DNA of 64,000 nucleotides from Archangium lipolyticum (GCF_024623785.1 NZ_JANKBZ010000003.1:1-64000), one strand, 5' to 3'; counted from the first letter of the stretch, positions 16,716 to 25,212 are shown. The notes: generated by a model from the letters alone, not told the origin. Numbers and translations: made by a program.

Positions 16716-17957
16716 ATGGGGCGCATGAGCTCCGCCGCGGCGCCATCCGATCTCAATCCCGTCAGCCCCGAGAACCTCTCCGACCCGCTCCCGCTCTACC
16801 GGGAGCTTCGCGAGCGTGCGCCCGTGTATTGGTCGGAGCCCATCCACAGCTGGCTCGTCACCCGCCACGAGGATGTGGTGGCCGGCTTCCGCGACCCGCG
16901 CCTGAGCGCCAACCGGACGGTGTTCTTCGAACACCAGGTCCAGAGCCTCGGACCGGACAGCGTCTCGGCCTTCATGCGGGTCATCCGCGACCAGATGTTC
17001 ATGAAGGATGGTTCCGAGCACATCCGGCTGCGCCGCAACATCAACCCGGGCTTCACGGCCCAGTCGCTCGACACCTGGCGGCCCGCCATCCGCCGCACCA
17101 TGGAGCAGTTGCTGGAGCGGGTGATGCCCCGGGGCCGGATGGACCTGGTGAAGGAGATCTCCTACGAGCTGCCCCCGCTCGTCATCGCCGAGCTGCTCGG
17201 CATTCCGGCGGAGGACCGTGAGCGCTTCCGTGCGTGGTCCAAGCCCATGGCCGACTTCTCCAGCCCCGCGCCAGACGCGGACATGCGGGTGCTGGCCCAC
17301 GAGGTCAATCGGGCGACGATGGCGTTCCGTGAGTACCTGATGGCGGTCGTCGAGGAGCGCCGTCGCGCTCCCGGTCGGGACGTGCTCAGCCAGATGGTGA
17401 GCGCCGAGGAGGACGGCAAGCTGTCGACGGAGGAGGTGGTGGCCAACGCCATCCTGCTCGTCTTCGCCGGCCACACCACCACCACGGACCAGCTCAGCAA
17501 TGCCGTGTACGATCTGCTGACGCACCCCGAGCAGCTCCAGGCGCTGCGCGGCAACCCCGCCCTGCTGGGTCAGACCCTCGAGGAGTGCATCCGCTTCAGC
17601 CCCGCGGTGCCCGGCATCGGCCGCGTCGCCGTGGAGGACTTCGAGCTGCGGGGACAGAAGATCCGCAAGGGCTCGCACGTGATGTTCCTCCTGGCCGCCG
17701 CGAACCGGGACCCGGAGGTGTTCTCCCAGCCGGACCGGTTCGACATCTCCCGCGACAGCGCGCAGACGCGGCACCTGAGCTTCGGGTTCGGTCCGCACCA
17801 GTGCATCGGCTCCGGTCTGGCCCGCCGCGAGCTGGAGATCGCCCTGGAGCTCCTCTTCCAGCGGCTGCCCGGCCTGCGCCTGGACGAGGCGCACACACCC
17901 GTCAGGCACCACAGCCTGGCCTTCCGCGGGTTCTCCTCGCTGCACGTGCGTTGGTAG
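16716..17957 (+). CDS. Cytochrome P450 (second of the pair)
   Basis: The 413-residue soluble P450 has the I-helix LVFAGHTTTTDQL, K-helix TLEECIRFSP (ExxR as ECIR), PDRFDIS and the canonical heme loop FGFGPHQCIGSGLARRELEI, with the thiolate Cys near 363. It differs clearly from the P450 just upstream, so the pair is not a recent duplication. Paired P450s of this type in myxobacteria often tailor secondary metabolites or modify fatty acids, but no biosynthetic genes lie nearby. A second ATG three codons in (16725) is a possible start. The two following small genes are only nine bases apart each and probably share its transcript. Confidence 0.92.
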   Translation: MGRMSSAAAPSDLNPVSPENLSDPLPLYRELRERAPVYWSEPIHSWLVTRHEDVVAGFRDPRLSANRTVFFEHQVQSLGPDSVSAFMRVIRDQMFMKDGSEHIRLRRNINPGFTAQSLDTWRPAIRRTMEQLLERVMPRGRMDLVKEISYELPPLVIAELLGIPAEDRERFRAWSKPMADFSSPAPDADMRVLAHEVNRATMAFREYLMAVVEERRRAPGRDVLSQMVSAEEDGKLSTEEVVANAILLVFAGHTTTTDQLSNAVYDLLTHPEQLQALRGNPALLGQTLEECIRFSPAVPGIGRVAVEDFELRGQKIRKGSHVMFLLAAANRDPEVFSQPDRFDISRDSAQTRHLSFGFGPHQCIGSGLARRELEIALELLFQRLPGLRLDEAHTPVRHHSLAFRGFSSLHVRW

Positions 17958-17966
17958 GAGGTGGGA

Positions 17967-18674
17967 ATGAAACGGCTCCTGCTGGGCGGAGTGGTGCTGC
18001 TGCTGTGTCTCTCCTGGGCGTGCCACGCGAGGCGAACCCAGCCTCCGGCGACGGTGCGTTACATCGATCTCCAGTGCGAGCGGTGCTCGCTCGAGGAGCT
18101 CGTGCGCCGGGAGGCGGAGCCCTCTGCGGTGGACTGCGGGTGGGCCCGGAAGCGCGAGGAGTGGCGTGCGGTCTCCGAGTGCGTGCTGAAGGCGGATGCC
18201 GAGGGCCGTCCCTTCCGGGCGATCATGTGGTTGCCGGGCATCGATTCGGAGATCACCGCGGGCTACATCCGCAAGGCGGATGGGACGCGAATGGAGCTCT
18301 GGTCCGACAGTGATGGGTCCGGAGGCGGCAGGTCCTGCGCCGCGAGCGTGTCCCGGACGTCGTGTGCTCGCCTGCTCCAGAATCCCAAGGAGCCCTGGTT
18401 GCTGACATGCGACGCCCCGGGCGAGCGCGTCTCGCTCTGCCGCGAGGGCGCGACACGGAGGGTGGAGATCGGACCGGCGCGAGACGCGACGGATGTGTCC
18501 TGTGATCCGAAGGAGTTCGGCGATCGGGACTTCTACTGCGAGCGGGGTGAGGGGCCCGGCAACGTCCCCGCGGGGACGTCCCTGGTGTGTCTGCCGGGCG
18601 AGAGTGGCAAGTCCCTCACCTGTGCGATCTCCTCCGGGGAGGAGAACCCCTTCCCGGGGCTGAATCCGGAGTAG
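17967..18674 (+). CDS. Cys-rich secreted protein, possibly a lipoprotein
   Basis: The 235-residue protein starts MKRLLLGGVVLLLCLSWACH, a signal sequence that ends in a cysteine but with an unusual Ser-Trp-Ala-Cys lipobox, so lipidation is uncertain. The mature part has about a dozen cysteines (for example CERCS, VDCGW, SRTSC, LLTCD and VSCDP), suggesting disulfides. No known domain is recognised. The start at 17967 is fixed by TAGGAGGTGGGA directly upstream, nine bases after the P450 stop, so it is probably co-transcribed with the P450 and the small membrane protein that follows. Confidence 0.65.
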   Translation: MKRLLLGGVVLLLCLSWACHARRTQPPATVRYIDLQCERCSLEELVRREAEPSAVDCGWARKREEWRAVSECVLKADAEGRPFRAIMWLPGIDSEITAGYIRKADGTRMELWSDSDGSGGGRSCAASVSRTSCARLLQNPKEPWLLTCDAPGERVSLCREGATRRVEIGPARDATDVSCDPKEFGDRDFYCERGEGPGNVPAGTSLVCLPGESGKSLTCAISSGEENPFPGLNPE

Positions 18675-18683
18675 GCGGAAGGC

Positions 18684-18983
18684 ATGAGACCCTCCTGGCT
18701 TCGACGTATTCCGCTCCTGCTGCTCGGCCTGGCCGACCTGGCGCTCGGCGTCTTCCTGGTGTGGAAGGGCGGCCGGGAGATGCTCGGGGCGGACGGCCCC
18801 GTCCAGGTGATGATGGGCGGGGTCCTGGCCCTGCTGGGTCTGGGCACATGTGGAATGGGACTTCCAGCGCTCTTGTGCTTCGGGTTCGCTGGGCGGCTCG
18901 AGCGGGTGTCCTTCTCGCGGCTCCTGCTCATCTCCCTGGTCATCGGCGGGCTGCCGTGGGCGGGGGTCATCTACTTCTCCTGA
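18684..18983 (+). CDS. Small integral membrane protein
   Basis: The 99-residue hydrophobic protein has three likely membrane helices (about 9-28, 42-68 and 77-97) and a basic start MRPSWLRRIPLLLLGLADLA. No family is recognised. GGAAGGC precedes the ATG and the gap to the previous gene is nine bases, so it belongs to the same transcript. It converges on the gene at 19000 with 16 bases between stops. Confidence 0.6.
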   Translation: MRPSWLRRIPLLLLGLADLALGVFLVWKGGREMLGADGPVQVMMGGVLALLGLGTCGMGLPALLCFGFAGRLERVSFSRLLLISLVIGGLPWAGVIYFS

Positions 18984-18999
18984 CCCGCGCATCCACCTG

Positions 19000-20190
19000 T
19001 CAGCGGAAGTAGCTCTTGGAGATGTCCACCGAGTAGCCCAGCTCCAGCGTGGGCGCGGAGGCCGCCACCAGGTACTGGCGGAAGAAGAGCTCCTTGCCCG
19101 GCAGGGGCATCGTCTGGCCCTGCTCCGGCGTGTCCTCTGCTCCCGCTTCGTACTGCTCCATGCTTCCGCCCTCGCGCCGGTAGTTGAAGACGGCCGGGAA
19201 GTGCGCCCGGGCCCGCAGCGTGGCCACCGGCCAGGACACCCGCGGCAGTGCCAGCTTCAGCCTGCCCGACAGGTGGAAGATGCCCAGATCCCTCGCCAGC
19301 ACCACCTCCAGTGTGGCCTCCGTCTCACCGAACCTTGCCGGCGCCACCTTCAGCTTCAGCTGGCCGTCCTTCACGTTGGCGGGCAGGGGTGTCGAGTCCA
19401 GCAGGACGCGCTCCAGCCGGTGGCCCTCGGGGAGCTCCAGCTCGAGCTCCTGTTCACGGTCCAGCCGCAGCTTGTAGCGCATGCGCACGGTGGCCTTGCC
19501 CTCCAGCGTGGACACCCAGGAGGCCTGGGCCTCGGGGATGCTCGGCTCCAGCGGCGGGCGCACCACCTGCCGGGCCACCTTCGGCGCGACGGCCGTGCGC
19601 CAGCCGATCCTCAGCACGCCCTGCCGGGGGTACACCTTGGACTCCCCGCCATCGGAGGCGGCCGGCTCCGTCAGCGTGAAGGCCGTGGCATCCGCCTCCA
19701 GTTCGAGCGGCACGGGCGTGACATGGGGGCCGAAGCGCAGCTGCACCTGGCGCTCGGCACCCGTCCCCGCCGGCCGCAGGGCGAGGGTCACATCGAAGGC
19801 ATAGCGGCCGGGCTCCCGGGTCACCAGGGTCAGATGGCCCTCCATCACGCCCACCGTGGCGTCATCCAGCGCGGGGAGCGCCGTCACGTACGTCTCCGCG
19901 TCGAGCTGAAGCAGCCGCACCTGGGTCCACCGCTCGCTGGCGAGCACCTCCACCTCGAAGTGCGCGTCCACCAGCAGGGCCTCCGCGGTGAGGCGTCCCT
20001 CGAGCTGGCTCTTCACCACCAGGGCATCGGTGGGGGGCGCGGGAGGAGGCGCCTGCCGCTGCTGCTGCGTGTAGAGCGGGAGCAGCTCCTGGAGGGGCAC
20101 CGTCACGGAGCCCGAGGGCATGGCCGGCGGGGTGGCCGTCGCGGCCGAGGTGGTCAACAGCAGTCCGAGGACGAGAGAAGAGGTCGACAT
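19000..20190 (-). CDS. Exported protein of unknown function paired with CreD-like protein
   Basis: The 396-residue protein has a signal peptide (MSTSSLVLGLLLTTSAATAT). Then comes a Pro/Gln-rich linker with LLPLYTQQQRQAPPPAPP and a beta-rich body with strand-like repeats (LTAEALLVDAHFEVEVLAS, YAFDVTLALRPAG, VRMRYKLRLDREQELELELP). The domain is not recognised. Its ATG follows the CreD-like stop after three bases, so the two are translated from one message and probably act together in the envelope, with this protein periplasmic. A weak GGAAGCG lies ahead of the start. Confidence 0.6.
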   Translation of the reverse strand: MSTSSLVLGLLLTTSAATATPPAMPSGSVTVPLQELLPLYTQQQRQAPPPAPPTDALVVKSQLEGRLTAEALLVDAHFEVEVLASERWTQVRLLQLDAETYVTALPALDDATVGVMEGHLTLVTREPGRYAFDVTLALRPAGTGAERQVQLRFGPHVTPVPLELEADATAFTLTEPAASDGGESKVYPRQGVLRIGWRTAVAPKVARQVVRPPLEPSIPEAQASWVSTLEGKATVRMRYKLRLDREQELELELPEGHRLERVLLDSTPLPANVKDGQLKLKVAPARFGETEATLEVVLARDLGIFHLSGRLKLALPRVSWPVATLRARAHFPAVFNYRREGGSMEQYEAGAEDTPEQGQTMPLPGKELFFRQYLVAASAPTLELGYSVDISKSYFR

Positions 20191-20193
20191 GGT

Positions 20194-21510
20194 TCACCGC
20201 GCTTCCTGGGTGACGGGGGCGTGGGGCGGCTGGCCGCCCGGGGGGAGATCCGACAGCAGGGCCCGCACACTCGCGCGGGAGGAGAGGGCCATCAGGCCGA
20301 GCAGCGCCGCGAGGATCTCCAGGGTGTAGATGAGGCCGGTGTAGCCCTGGAGGATGACGGCCAGGGTGGGCACTCCGAGGGTGGCGGCCCAGACGCCCAC
20401 GAGCCGGGAGGTGCGCTCCTCGGGGTAGAGCCGCTTCACGTAGAGCACCACCGCGGCGCCGAGGCCGCACGTGGCCAGGGCATAGGCCACGTAGAAGTTC
20501 ATGAAGGCCGCGAGGTAGGCGAGCAGCACGAAGAAGAAGCCGTAGGCGGCGGCCACCAGGTACGCCTCGTGGAAGGCCAGCGGCCTGCGGTGGCGGATGC
20601 TGAAGGCGGCCAGCAGCGCCACCAGCCCGAGGAAGGGCACCCAGGCCCGGCGCGCCATGGTGGCGACGACCTCGTCATAGGCCTCCTCCGAGGGGAGGAT
20701 GACGCCGAGGCTCACGCCCGACTCGAGCGACTGGAAGGCCCAGTCCAGCGCCACCGTGTCGCGCCCGGGAACCACCGAGCTGGCCGCGAGCACATGGGGC
20801 GGGTAGTCGAAGTTCTCTCCGCCCTGCACGGCGAGGTGCAGCCGCACGTCACGGGCCGGCAGGGCGGGATCCAGCTTGTAGACGAAGGAGTCGAGCCCCC
20901 GGGCGCGGTAGCGGATGGAGAAGGTGCTGGTGGCGCCCTGGGGGATGCGGCCCGTCCAGACGAGCCGGTTGCCGGACTCGCCCAGGTCCAGGTCCGACTC
21001 GGCGCCGTTGACCAGGAACTGCAGCTCCGAGAGGAGCACCTGGGACTTGTCCACCTCGATGGGGAAGATGAAGGCCACGTCGATGTCGTGGCCCTCGCGG
21101 TTGACGACGGCGTAGTCGGCCGAGAGGGTGAAGTCGAAGCCGGAGAAGTAGCGCAGGCCGCGCTTGCGGTAGTTCATCCCGGCCTGCACCTGCACGTGCT
21201 GCTTGTCGAAGGGCAGGGGCTTGAGCTCGGTGAAGATGGTGCCGCTCTGCACGTAGCGCAGCGAGGGCGCCGGCTGTGTCACCGGGGCGCCCCAGCGCTC
21301 CTCGACGTCCCGGGCCAGCTCCGAGTTGGCGAACTCGGTCCGGTCCACCACCTGGCTGGCGATGACCGCGGTGGCGAAGACGACGATGAGGAGGCTGCCG
21401 AAGACGTGGTGGCGCACGAGCCACGAGAGCGCCCGCCTCGACGGGCCGGGCACGCGCGGGGGCGTGGAAGGTTCGGGGCTCATGGCCCCAGAGAGGGTGT
21501 CTGGGTTCAT
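20194..21510 (-). CDS. CreD-like inner membrane protein
   Basis: The 438-residue protein has one N-terminal membrane helix (about 34-54, FGSLLIVVFATAVIASQVVD) and a large beta-rich periplasmic region. A C-terminal block of about five helices follows (MARRAWVPFLGLVALLAAFS, FHEAYLVAAAYGFFFVLLAY, YVAYALATCGLGAAVVLYV and GYTGLIYTLEILAALLGLMA). This topology and the C-terminal pattern resemble the CreD/Cet inner membrane family, some members of which respond to envelope stress. No creBC-type kinase is adjacent. A second ATG at 21483 lies inside a short duplication (TCATGGCCCCAG occurs at both candidate starts on the plus strand), so the start is ambiguous. It forms an operon with the exported protein three bases downstream. 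Confidence 0.6.
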   Translation of the reverse strand: MNPDTLSGAMSPEPSTPPRVPGPSRRALSWLVRHHVFGSLLIVVFATAVIASQVVDRTEFANSELARDVEERWGAPVTQPAPSLRYVQSGTIFTELKPLPFDKQHVQVQAGMNYRKRGLRYFSGFDFTLSADYAVVNREGHDIDVAFIFPIEVDKSQVLLSELQFLVNGAESDLDLGESGNRLVWTGRIPQGATSTFSIRYRARGLDSFVYKLDPALPARDVRLHLAVQGGENFDYPPHVLAASSVVPGRDTVALDWAFQSLESGVSLGVILPSEEAYDEVVATMARRAWVPFLGLVALLAAFSIRHRRPLAFHEAYLVAAAYGFFFVLLAYLAAFMNFYVAYALATCGLGAAVVLYVKRLYPEERTSRLVGVWAATLGVPTLAVILQGYTGLIYTLEILAALLGLMALSSRASVRALLSDLPPGGQPPHAPVTQEAR

Positions 21511-21600
21511 GGCCCCAGGATGGGGCGGGAGCGTGCATCAAGAATGAAGGCCCCGTGCACCCGCTGGGGAATGTTCGTGCAGAATTCGTGGAGGCCCCCC

Positions 21601-21960
21601 TCAGTCCACGGTGACGTAGCTGTCCTCCTCGACGTAGGCCACGCCGGCCTCGCAGCGCAGGGCGCTGACCGTGTCGGCCGGGAGGGTGGCGGCGAAGCCC
21701 TTTACCGCCGTCTTGTACCGGTGGGTCGCCGTGAAGCCATGGCGCGACTCGAGCTCCTGCGTCAGCGCGAGGCTGTCCGGCACATCCTCCTCGAAGATGA
21801 CGAGATAGGAGTCCGGCACCTTGTCGCCCGAAGTGGGATGGAACGGCGCGGGCGACAGGCAATCGCCCGACTCCGCACCGCACGCGGTGAGCACGAGCCC
21901 CAGGAGCAGAGCGAGCGCGGAGGTGACACTCTTCGTTCGAGACTGGCTGTTCGTGGGCAT
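21601..21960 (-). CDS. Lipoprotein with a stand-alone peptidase inhibitor I9 domain
   Basis: The 119-residue protein has a lipoprotein signal with lipobox LTAC (Cys27). The mature part is almost only an inhibitor I9/subtilisin-propeptide-like fold: DSYLVIFEEDVPDSLALTQE, HGFTATHRYKTAVKGFAATL and VAYVEEDSYVTVD. In subtilases this domain is the N-terminal chaperone and inhibitor of the protease, ending close to the processing site. Here it is encoded alone, with no protease domain following. It may act in trans on a secreted subtilase or protect the envelope from one. The start at 21960 was chosen because it directly begins the signal sequence. It is 17 bases after the FMN-binding protein gene on the same strand. 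Confidence 0.75.
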   Translation of the reverse strand: MPTNSQSRTKSVTSALALLLGLVLTACGAESGDCLSPAPFHPTSGDKVPDSYLVIFEEDVPDSLALTQELESRHGFTATHRYKTAVKGFAATLPADTVSALRCEAGVAYVEEDSYVTVD

Positions 21961-21977
21961 CAGCAGGTGATCCTGCT

Positions 21978-22682
21978 TCACCCGCCAATCGCCCGTCCAG
22001 CGCCGGGAACCGCCGTGCCCGGTGCTCCTCGAGGCCGTTGATACTCCACGACAGATACGGGCGGCCGGATGCCCTCGCGCAGCTCCGGGGAGTCCACGGG
22101 CGCGAGTGCCTGGAGACGCAGCGGGATTTCCCCCGCCCAACAGTCGAGCGACAAGTCCTCCGCGTCGTCGCGCGGCGGTCCGGTGCGCACCTTCGCCGAG
22201 GCCTCTTCCAGCGGAAGCTTCAGCACGAGGGTGGCCTTCATCTCCTGCGTATTGGGCGGGCGCACCTCGGCCCAGCGGCCCCGCAGGACGTGCTCCGTGA
22301 TCGCCTCCAGCGCCTGCTCCTTCTCCACGTCGTCCGTCACCAGCGACGCCGTGCCCAGCGCCACCACGGAGCGGTAGTTCACGCTGTGGTGGAACGCGGA
22401 GCGCGCCAGGATGAGCCCGTCCAGCAAGGTGACCGTGAGGCACACCGGCACGCCCTGGGCGAGCTGCCGGGCGAGCCTGCTCACCGAGGCCCCGTGGAGG
22501 TACAGGTTGCGTCCGATGCGCCCGTACACCATGGGAATGACGTACGGCTGTCCATCCACCGTCACCCCCACGTGGGCCACCAGTCCCTCGTCGAGGATGG
22601 CGTGGATGACGGCCTCATCGTAGGAGGCGCGCTGTGGGAGGCGGCGGACCGTGCTGCGTTCACTGGGAGGGGGTGCGTTCAT
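21978..22682 (-). CDS. FMN-binding split-barrel protein (pyridoxamine 5'-phosphate oxidase-related, COG3467 type)
   Basis: The 234-residue protein has the flavin-nucleotide-binding split-barrel pattern: RRLPQRASYDEAVIHAILDE, VAHVGVTVDGQPYVIPMVYG, NLYLHGASVSRLARQLAQG, VCLTVTLLDGLILARSAFHH, SVNYRSVVALGTA and a C-terminal KATLVLKLPLEEASAKVR. The His and Tyr-Arg contacts seen in NimA-like members are present. Substrates are unclear; related proteins bind FMN or heme or reduce nitro compounds. It is divergent from a MocR-type regulator, a class that usually controls a divergent B6- or PLP-related gene, which fits the oxidase-like fold. Confidence 0.82.
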   Translation of the reverse strand: MNAPPPSERSTVRRLPQRASYDEAVIHAILDEGLVAHVGVTVDGQPYVIPMVYGRIGRNLYLHGASVSRLARQLAQGVPVCLTVTLLDGLILARSAFHHSVNYRSVVALGTASLVTDDVEKEQALEAITEHVLRGRWAEVRPPNTQEMKATLVLKLPLEEASAKVRTGPPRDDAEDLSLDCWAGEIPLRLQALAPVDSPELREGIRPPVSVVEYQRPRGAPGTAVPGAGRAIGG

Positions 22683-22703
22683 GTCCCTCTACATGCTCCG
22701 GAG

Positions 22704-22748
22704 CTGGTCCATCCAACAGGCCCAGTTCCGACAAATCGGATGGACCAG
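22704..22748. promoter_or_regulatory. Probable MocR operator: 11-bp inverted repeat with a nested palindrome
   Basis: CTGGTCCATCC (22704-22714) and GGATGGACCAG (22738-22748) are perfect inverted copies with arm centres 34 bases apart, close to three helical turns. Inside, TCCGA (22727-22731) and TCGGA (22736-22740) flank CAAA. It sits between the divergent FMN-binding protein gene and the MocR gene, upstream of both starts, where an autoregulated MocR protein would be expected to bind. Confidence 0.65.
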
Positions 22749-22776
22749 TGCCCCGAACCCCGGCAGGCTCTACCCC

Positions 22777-24321
22777 ATGAAGACGTGGGATTTCCCGCTC
22801 GACCTCCACGCGCCGTCTCCGACGCCCCTCTTCGTGCGCATCGCCCGCGCGCTGGAGGACGACATCCGCCGAGGCAGGCTCCCGCCCGGCTCTCCGCTGC
22901 CGGGCAGCCGTACCCTGGCCGAGTCCCTCGGCGTGCACCGCAACACCGTGCTCGCCGCCTACCGGGAGCTGGAGACGCAAGGGTGGATCGCCACCTCGGC
23001 GGCGCGGGCCACCTTCGTCTCGCCCACGCTGCCAGACATTCCCGCACGGCCCATCGCCGGAGCCCCTCGCGCGGCCATGCCCTCGCGGGTGGGCTTCGCG
23101 CTCCCGGCCGACGCCCCCTTACGCCGCGATCAACCCGATCCGCCTCGCGGCACGATCGTCCTCGCGGGAGGCGTCCCGGACATCCGGTTGCTGCCCGCCG
23201 CCCTCCTCGCGCGCGCCTACCGCCGGGCACTGAAGCTCCATGGCAACCGCGTGCTCGGCTACGGTGACCCGAGCGGCCACCCCCGCCTCCGCGCCGCGCT
23301 CGCCGGAATGCTCTCCTCCCTGCGGGGGCTCGCCGTCAGCGCGGACGAGCTGGTCATCACCCGGGGGAGCCAGGGGGCGTTGGATCTGGTCGCGCGTACC
23401 CTGCTGCGGCCCGGGGACACCGTGGCGGTGGAGACTCCCGGATACCGTCCCGCCTGGCATGCGCTCCAGCTCACCGGAGCCCGTCTGGTGCCCGTCCCCG
23501 TGGACGCCGAGGGCCTGCGCGTGGAGGCGCTCGAGTCCCTCTCCCAGCACACGCCGGTGCGCGCCGTCTACCTCACGCCCCACCACCATTACCCCACCAC
23601 CGTGACGCTCTCCCCGGCGCGGCGGCTCGCGCTGCTGGCGTGGGCCCGCGAGCACCGCGTGGCCCTGATCGAGGACGACTACGACCACGAGTTCCATTAC
23701 GAGGGCCGCCCCGTCCTGCCCCTGGCCAGCGCGGATCGGGACGGGCTGGTGCTGTACGTGGGAACGCTGTCCAAGGTGCTGGCACCGGCCCTGCGCCTGG
23801 GCTTCCTCGCGGCGCCGCCTCCCTTCGTGGAGCATGCGCTCGGGGTGCGTGAGGCGGTGGATCGTCAGGGAGACACCGCCCTGGAGGCGGCCGTGGCCGA
23901 GCTGCTGGAGGAGGGCGAGGTCCAGCGCCACGTCCGCAAGATGCGAGGCGTCTACCGCGACCGGCGGGATGCCCTGGTGGAGGCGCTGGCGCGGGAGCTG
24001 CCAGACGTGCTCACCGTCTCACCTCCGGCGGGAGGCATGGCCCTGTGGGCCCACTGCGCGCCGGAGGTGGACGCCGCCGCCTGGTCGCGGGCGGGGCTGG
24101 AGGAGGGCGTGGCCTTCGCCCCGGGGAGCGCCTTCGGCTTCGACGAGCGGCCCGTCCCCGCGGTGCGGCTGGGGTTCGCCGCGCGCAAGGAGTCCGAGCT
24201 CGCCGAGGCGGTGCGGCGCATGGCGCGCGCCCTCCCCAGGGTTACCGCGGCTCAGCGCCAGGGCTCCACCGCCCGGACAACCGCTGGTAGCAGACCACGA
24301 GGAGCGACAAGAAGAGGGTGA
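22777..24321 (+). CDS. MocR/PdxR-type regulator (GntR helix-turn-helix fused to aminotransferase-like domain)
   Basis: The 514-residue protein has an N-terminal GntR-type winged helix (LFVRIARALEDDIRRGRLPP, LPGSRTLAESLGVHRNTVLA, AYRELETQGWI). A linker leads to a fold-type I aminotransferase-like domain with VLAGGVPDIRLLP, ITRGSQGALDLVARTLLRPG, ETPGYRPAW, ALIEDDYDHEFHY and the PLP lysine in YVGTLSKVLAPALRLG (Lys333). Such regulators sense PLP or amino compounds. The start at 22777 begins just before the conserved WDFPLDL segment; an earlier ATG at 22651 would overlap the divergent gene and the operator. The last 80 bases overlap the convergent membrane protein gene. The C-terminal tail of about 30 residues is Arg/Ala-rich and unconserved-looking. 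Confidence 0.9.
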   Translation: MKTWDFPLDLHAPSPTPLFVRIARALEDDIRRGRLPPGSPLPGSRTLAESLGVHRNTVLAAYRELETQGWIATSAARATFVSPTLPDIPARPIAGAPRAAMPSRVGFALPADAPLRRDQPDPPRGTIVLAGGVPDIRLLPAALLARAYRRALKLHGNRVLGYGDPSGHPRLRAALAGMLSSLRGLAVSADELVITRGSQGALDLVARTLLRPGDTVAVETPGYRPAWHALQLTGARLVPVPVDAEGLRVEALESLSQHTPVRAVYLTPHHHYPTTVTLSPARRLALLAWAREHRVALIEDDYDHEFHYEGRPVLPLASADRDGLVLYVGTLSKVLAPALRLGFLAAPPPFVEHALGVREAVDRQGDTALEAAVAELLEEGEVQRHVRKMRGVYRDRRDALVEALARELPDVLTVSPPAGGMALWAHCAPEVDAAAWSRAGLEEGVAFAPGSAFGFDERPVPAVRLGFAARKESELAEAVRRMARALPRVTAAQRQGSTARTTAGSRPRGATRRG

Positions 24322-25126
24322 TGCCCACGGAGTTCATGGCATTGGCCAGGGTGGTGCCCACCACCGTGCCCATGGTGCCCAGGGGCTGGAGCACGAGGCT
24401 CCCGATTCCGCTCACGAAGGCCACGGCCATGAAGATGGCTCCACCAATCAGCATCACGAAGAAGACGTTCCAGCGGTGACCGTCGGTGCGCTCCCAGGAG
24501 AGCGTCAGCGAGTCGATGGGGCCGGCCGGCTCCAGCACCACCGCGGGGATGGCGAGCGCCAGCGCCGTGCCCAGGAAGATGCCCGGCACGAAGCACAGCA
24601 TGAAGCCGATGCCCAGGACGATGCCGAGCACGAGGTTCAGCCCGAGCATCGGCAGGGCCCGGCCGAGTCCCTCACGGACCAGCTCGCCGAGCGGGCGCTC
24701 ACGGCCCGCCAGCGCATCCCCGAGGAAGAGGACGAAGACCGAGTAGGTCACCGCCGAGAAGATGGAGCTGGCGATCATGATGCCGAACCACGCGGGCATC
24801 ATGTTGGCCAGGGCCTCGAAGGGCTGGGTGGCGGCCAGCTTCTGCGCGGCGGTCAGGGAGAGGGTCAGGGGCATCGTCACCAGTCCGAAGGCGACGGAGA
24901 CCGCGCCGAAGGCCAGGAGCGCCTGGGGGTGCCGCAGGAGGAGCTGGAAGGACTGCTGCAGGGTGTTCCCCACGTCGAGGGCCGCTGGGGCGAGCCGCGT
25001 CCCGCAGTTGGCGCACAGGGTGGAATCCACCGTGCTGGTACAGACATAACAGGCGAACGAGCCGCAGCGGGCGCAGGTGAGGGTCGCGGTCGTCTGGGGG
25101 TGATTCGGGCACTGAGCTGTTTCCAT
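24242..25126 (-). CDS. Membrane protein with N-terminal B-box-like zinc finger
   Basis: The 294-residue protein begins METAQCPNHPQTTATLTCAR, followed by CGSFACYVC and LCANCGTR. This Cys/His array (CxxH, CxxC, CxxC, CxxC) resembles B-box zinc fingers. The rest holds about five or six membrane segments (for example ALLAFGAVSVAFGLVTMPL, MPAWFGIMIASSIFSAVTY, LNLVLGIVLGIGFMLCFVPG and VFFVMLIGGAIFMAVAFVSG). The family is seen in myxobacteria, but no function is known to me. Residue 1 was set at the ATG at 25126, right before the zinc motif; an upstream ATG at 25150 is possible. The 3' end overlaps the MocR gene by 80 bases on the opposite strand. Confidence 0.65.
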   Translation of the reverse strand: METAQCPNHPQTTATLTCARCGSFACYVCTSTVDSTLCANCGTRLAPAALDVGNTLQQSFQLLLRHPQALLAFGAVSVAFGLVTMPLTLSLTAAQKLAATQPFEALANMMPAWFGIMIASSIFSAVTYSVFVLFLGDALAGRERPLGELVREGLGRALPMLGLNLVLGIVLGIGFMLCFVPGIFLGTALALAIPAVVLEPAGPIDSLTLSWERTDGHRWNVFFVMLIGGAIFMAVAFVSGIGSLVLQPLGTMGTVVGTTLANAMNSVGITLFLSLLVVCYQRLSGRWSPGAEPR

Positions 25127-25212
25127 GAGGACCCAAGTCATACCGCACATCGGTGTGTGGCTCCGAGCCCCCCGGGGGTAGGCTAGGCGCGGACTCCGTC
25201 CCAGGAGGCGCC

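Noticed and set aside
22022-23267. A long plus frame over the FMN-binding protein gene
   Set aside because: It is the shadow of the minus-strand FMN-binding protein gene, which has conserved split-barrel motifs.
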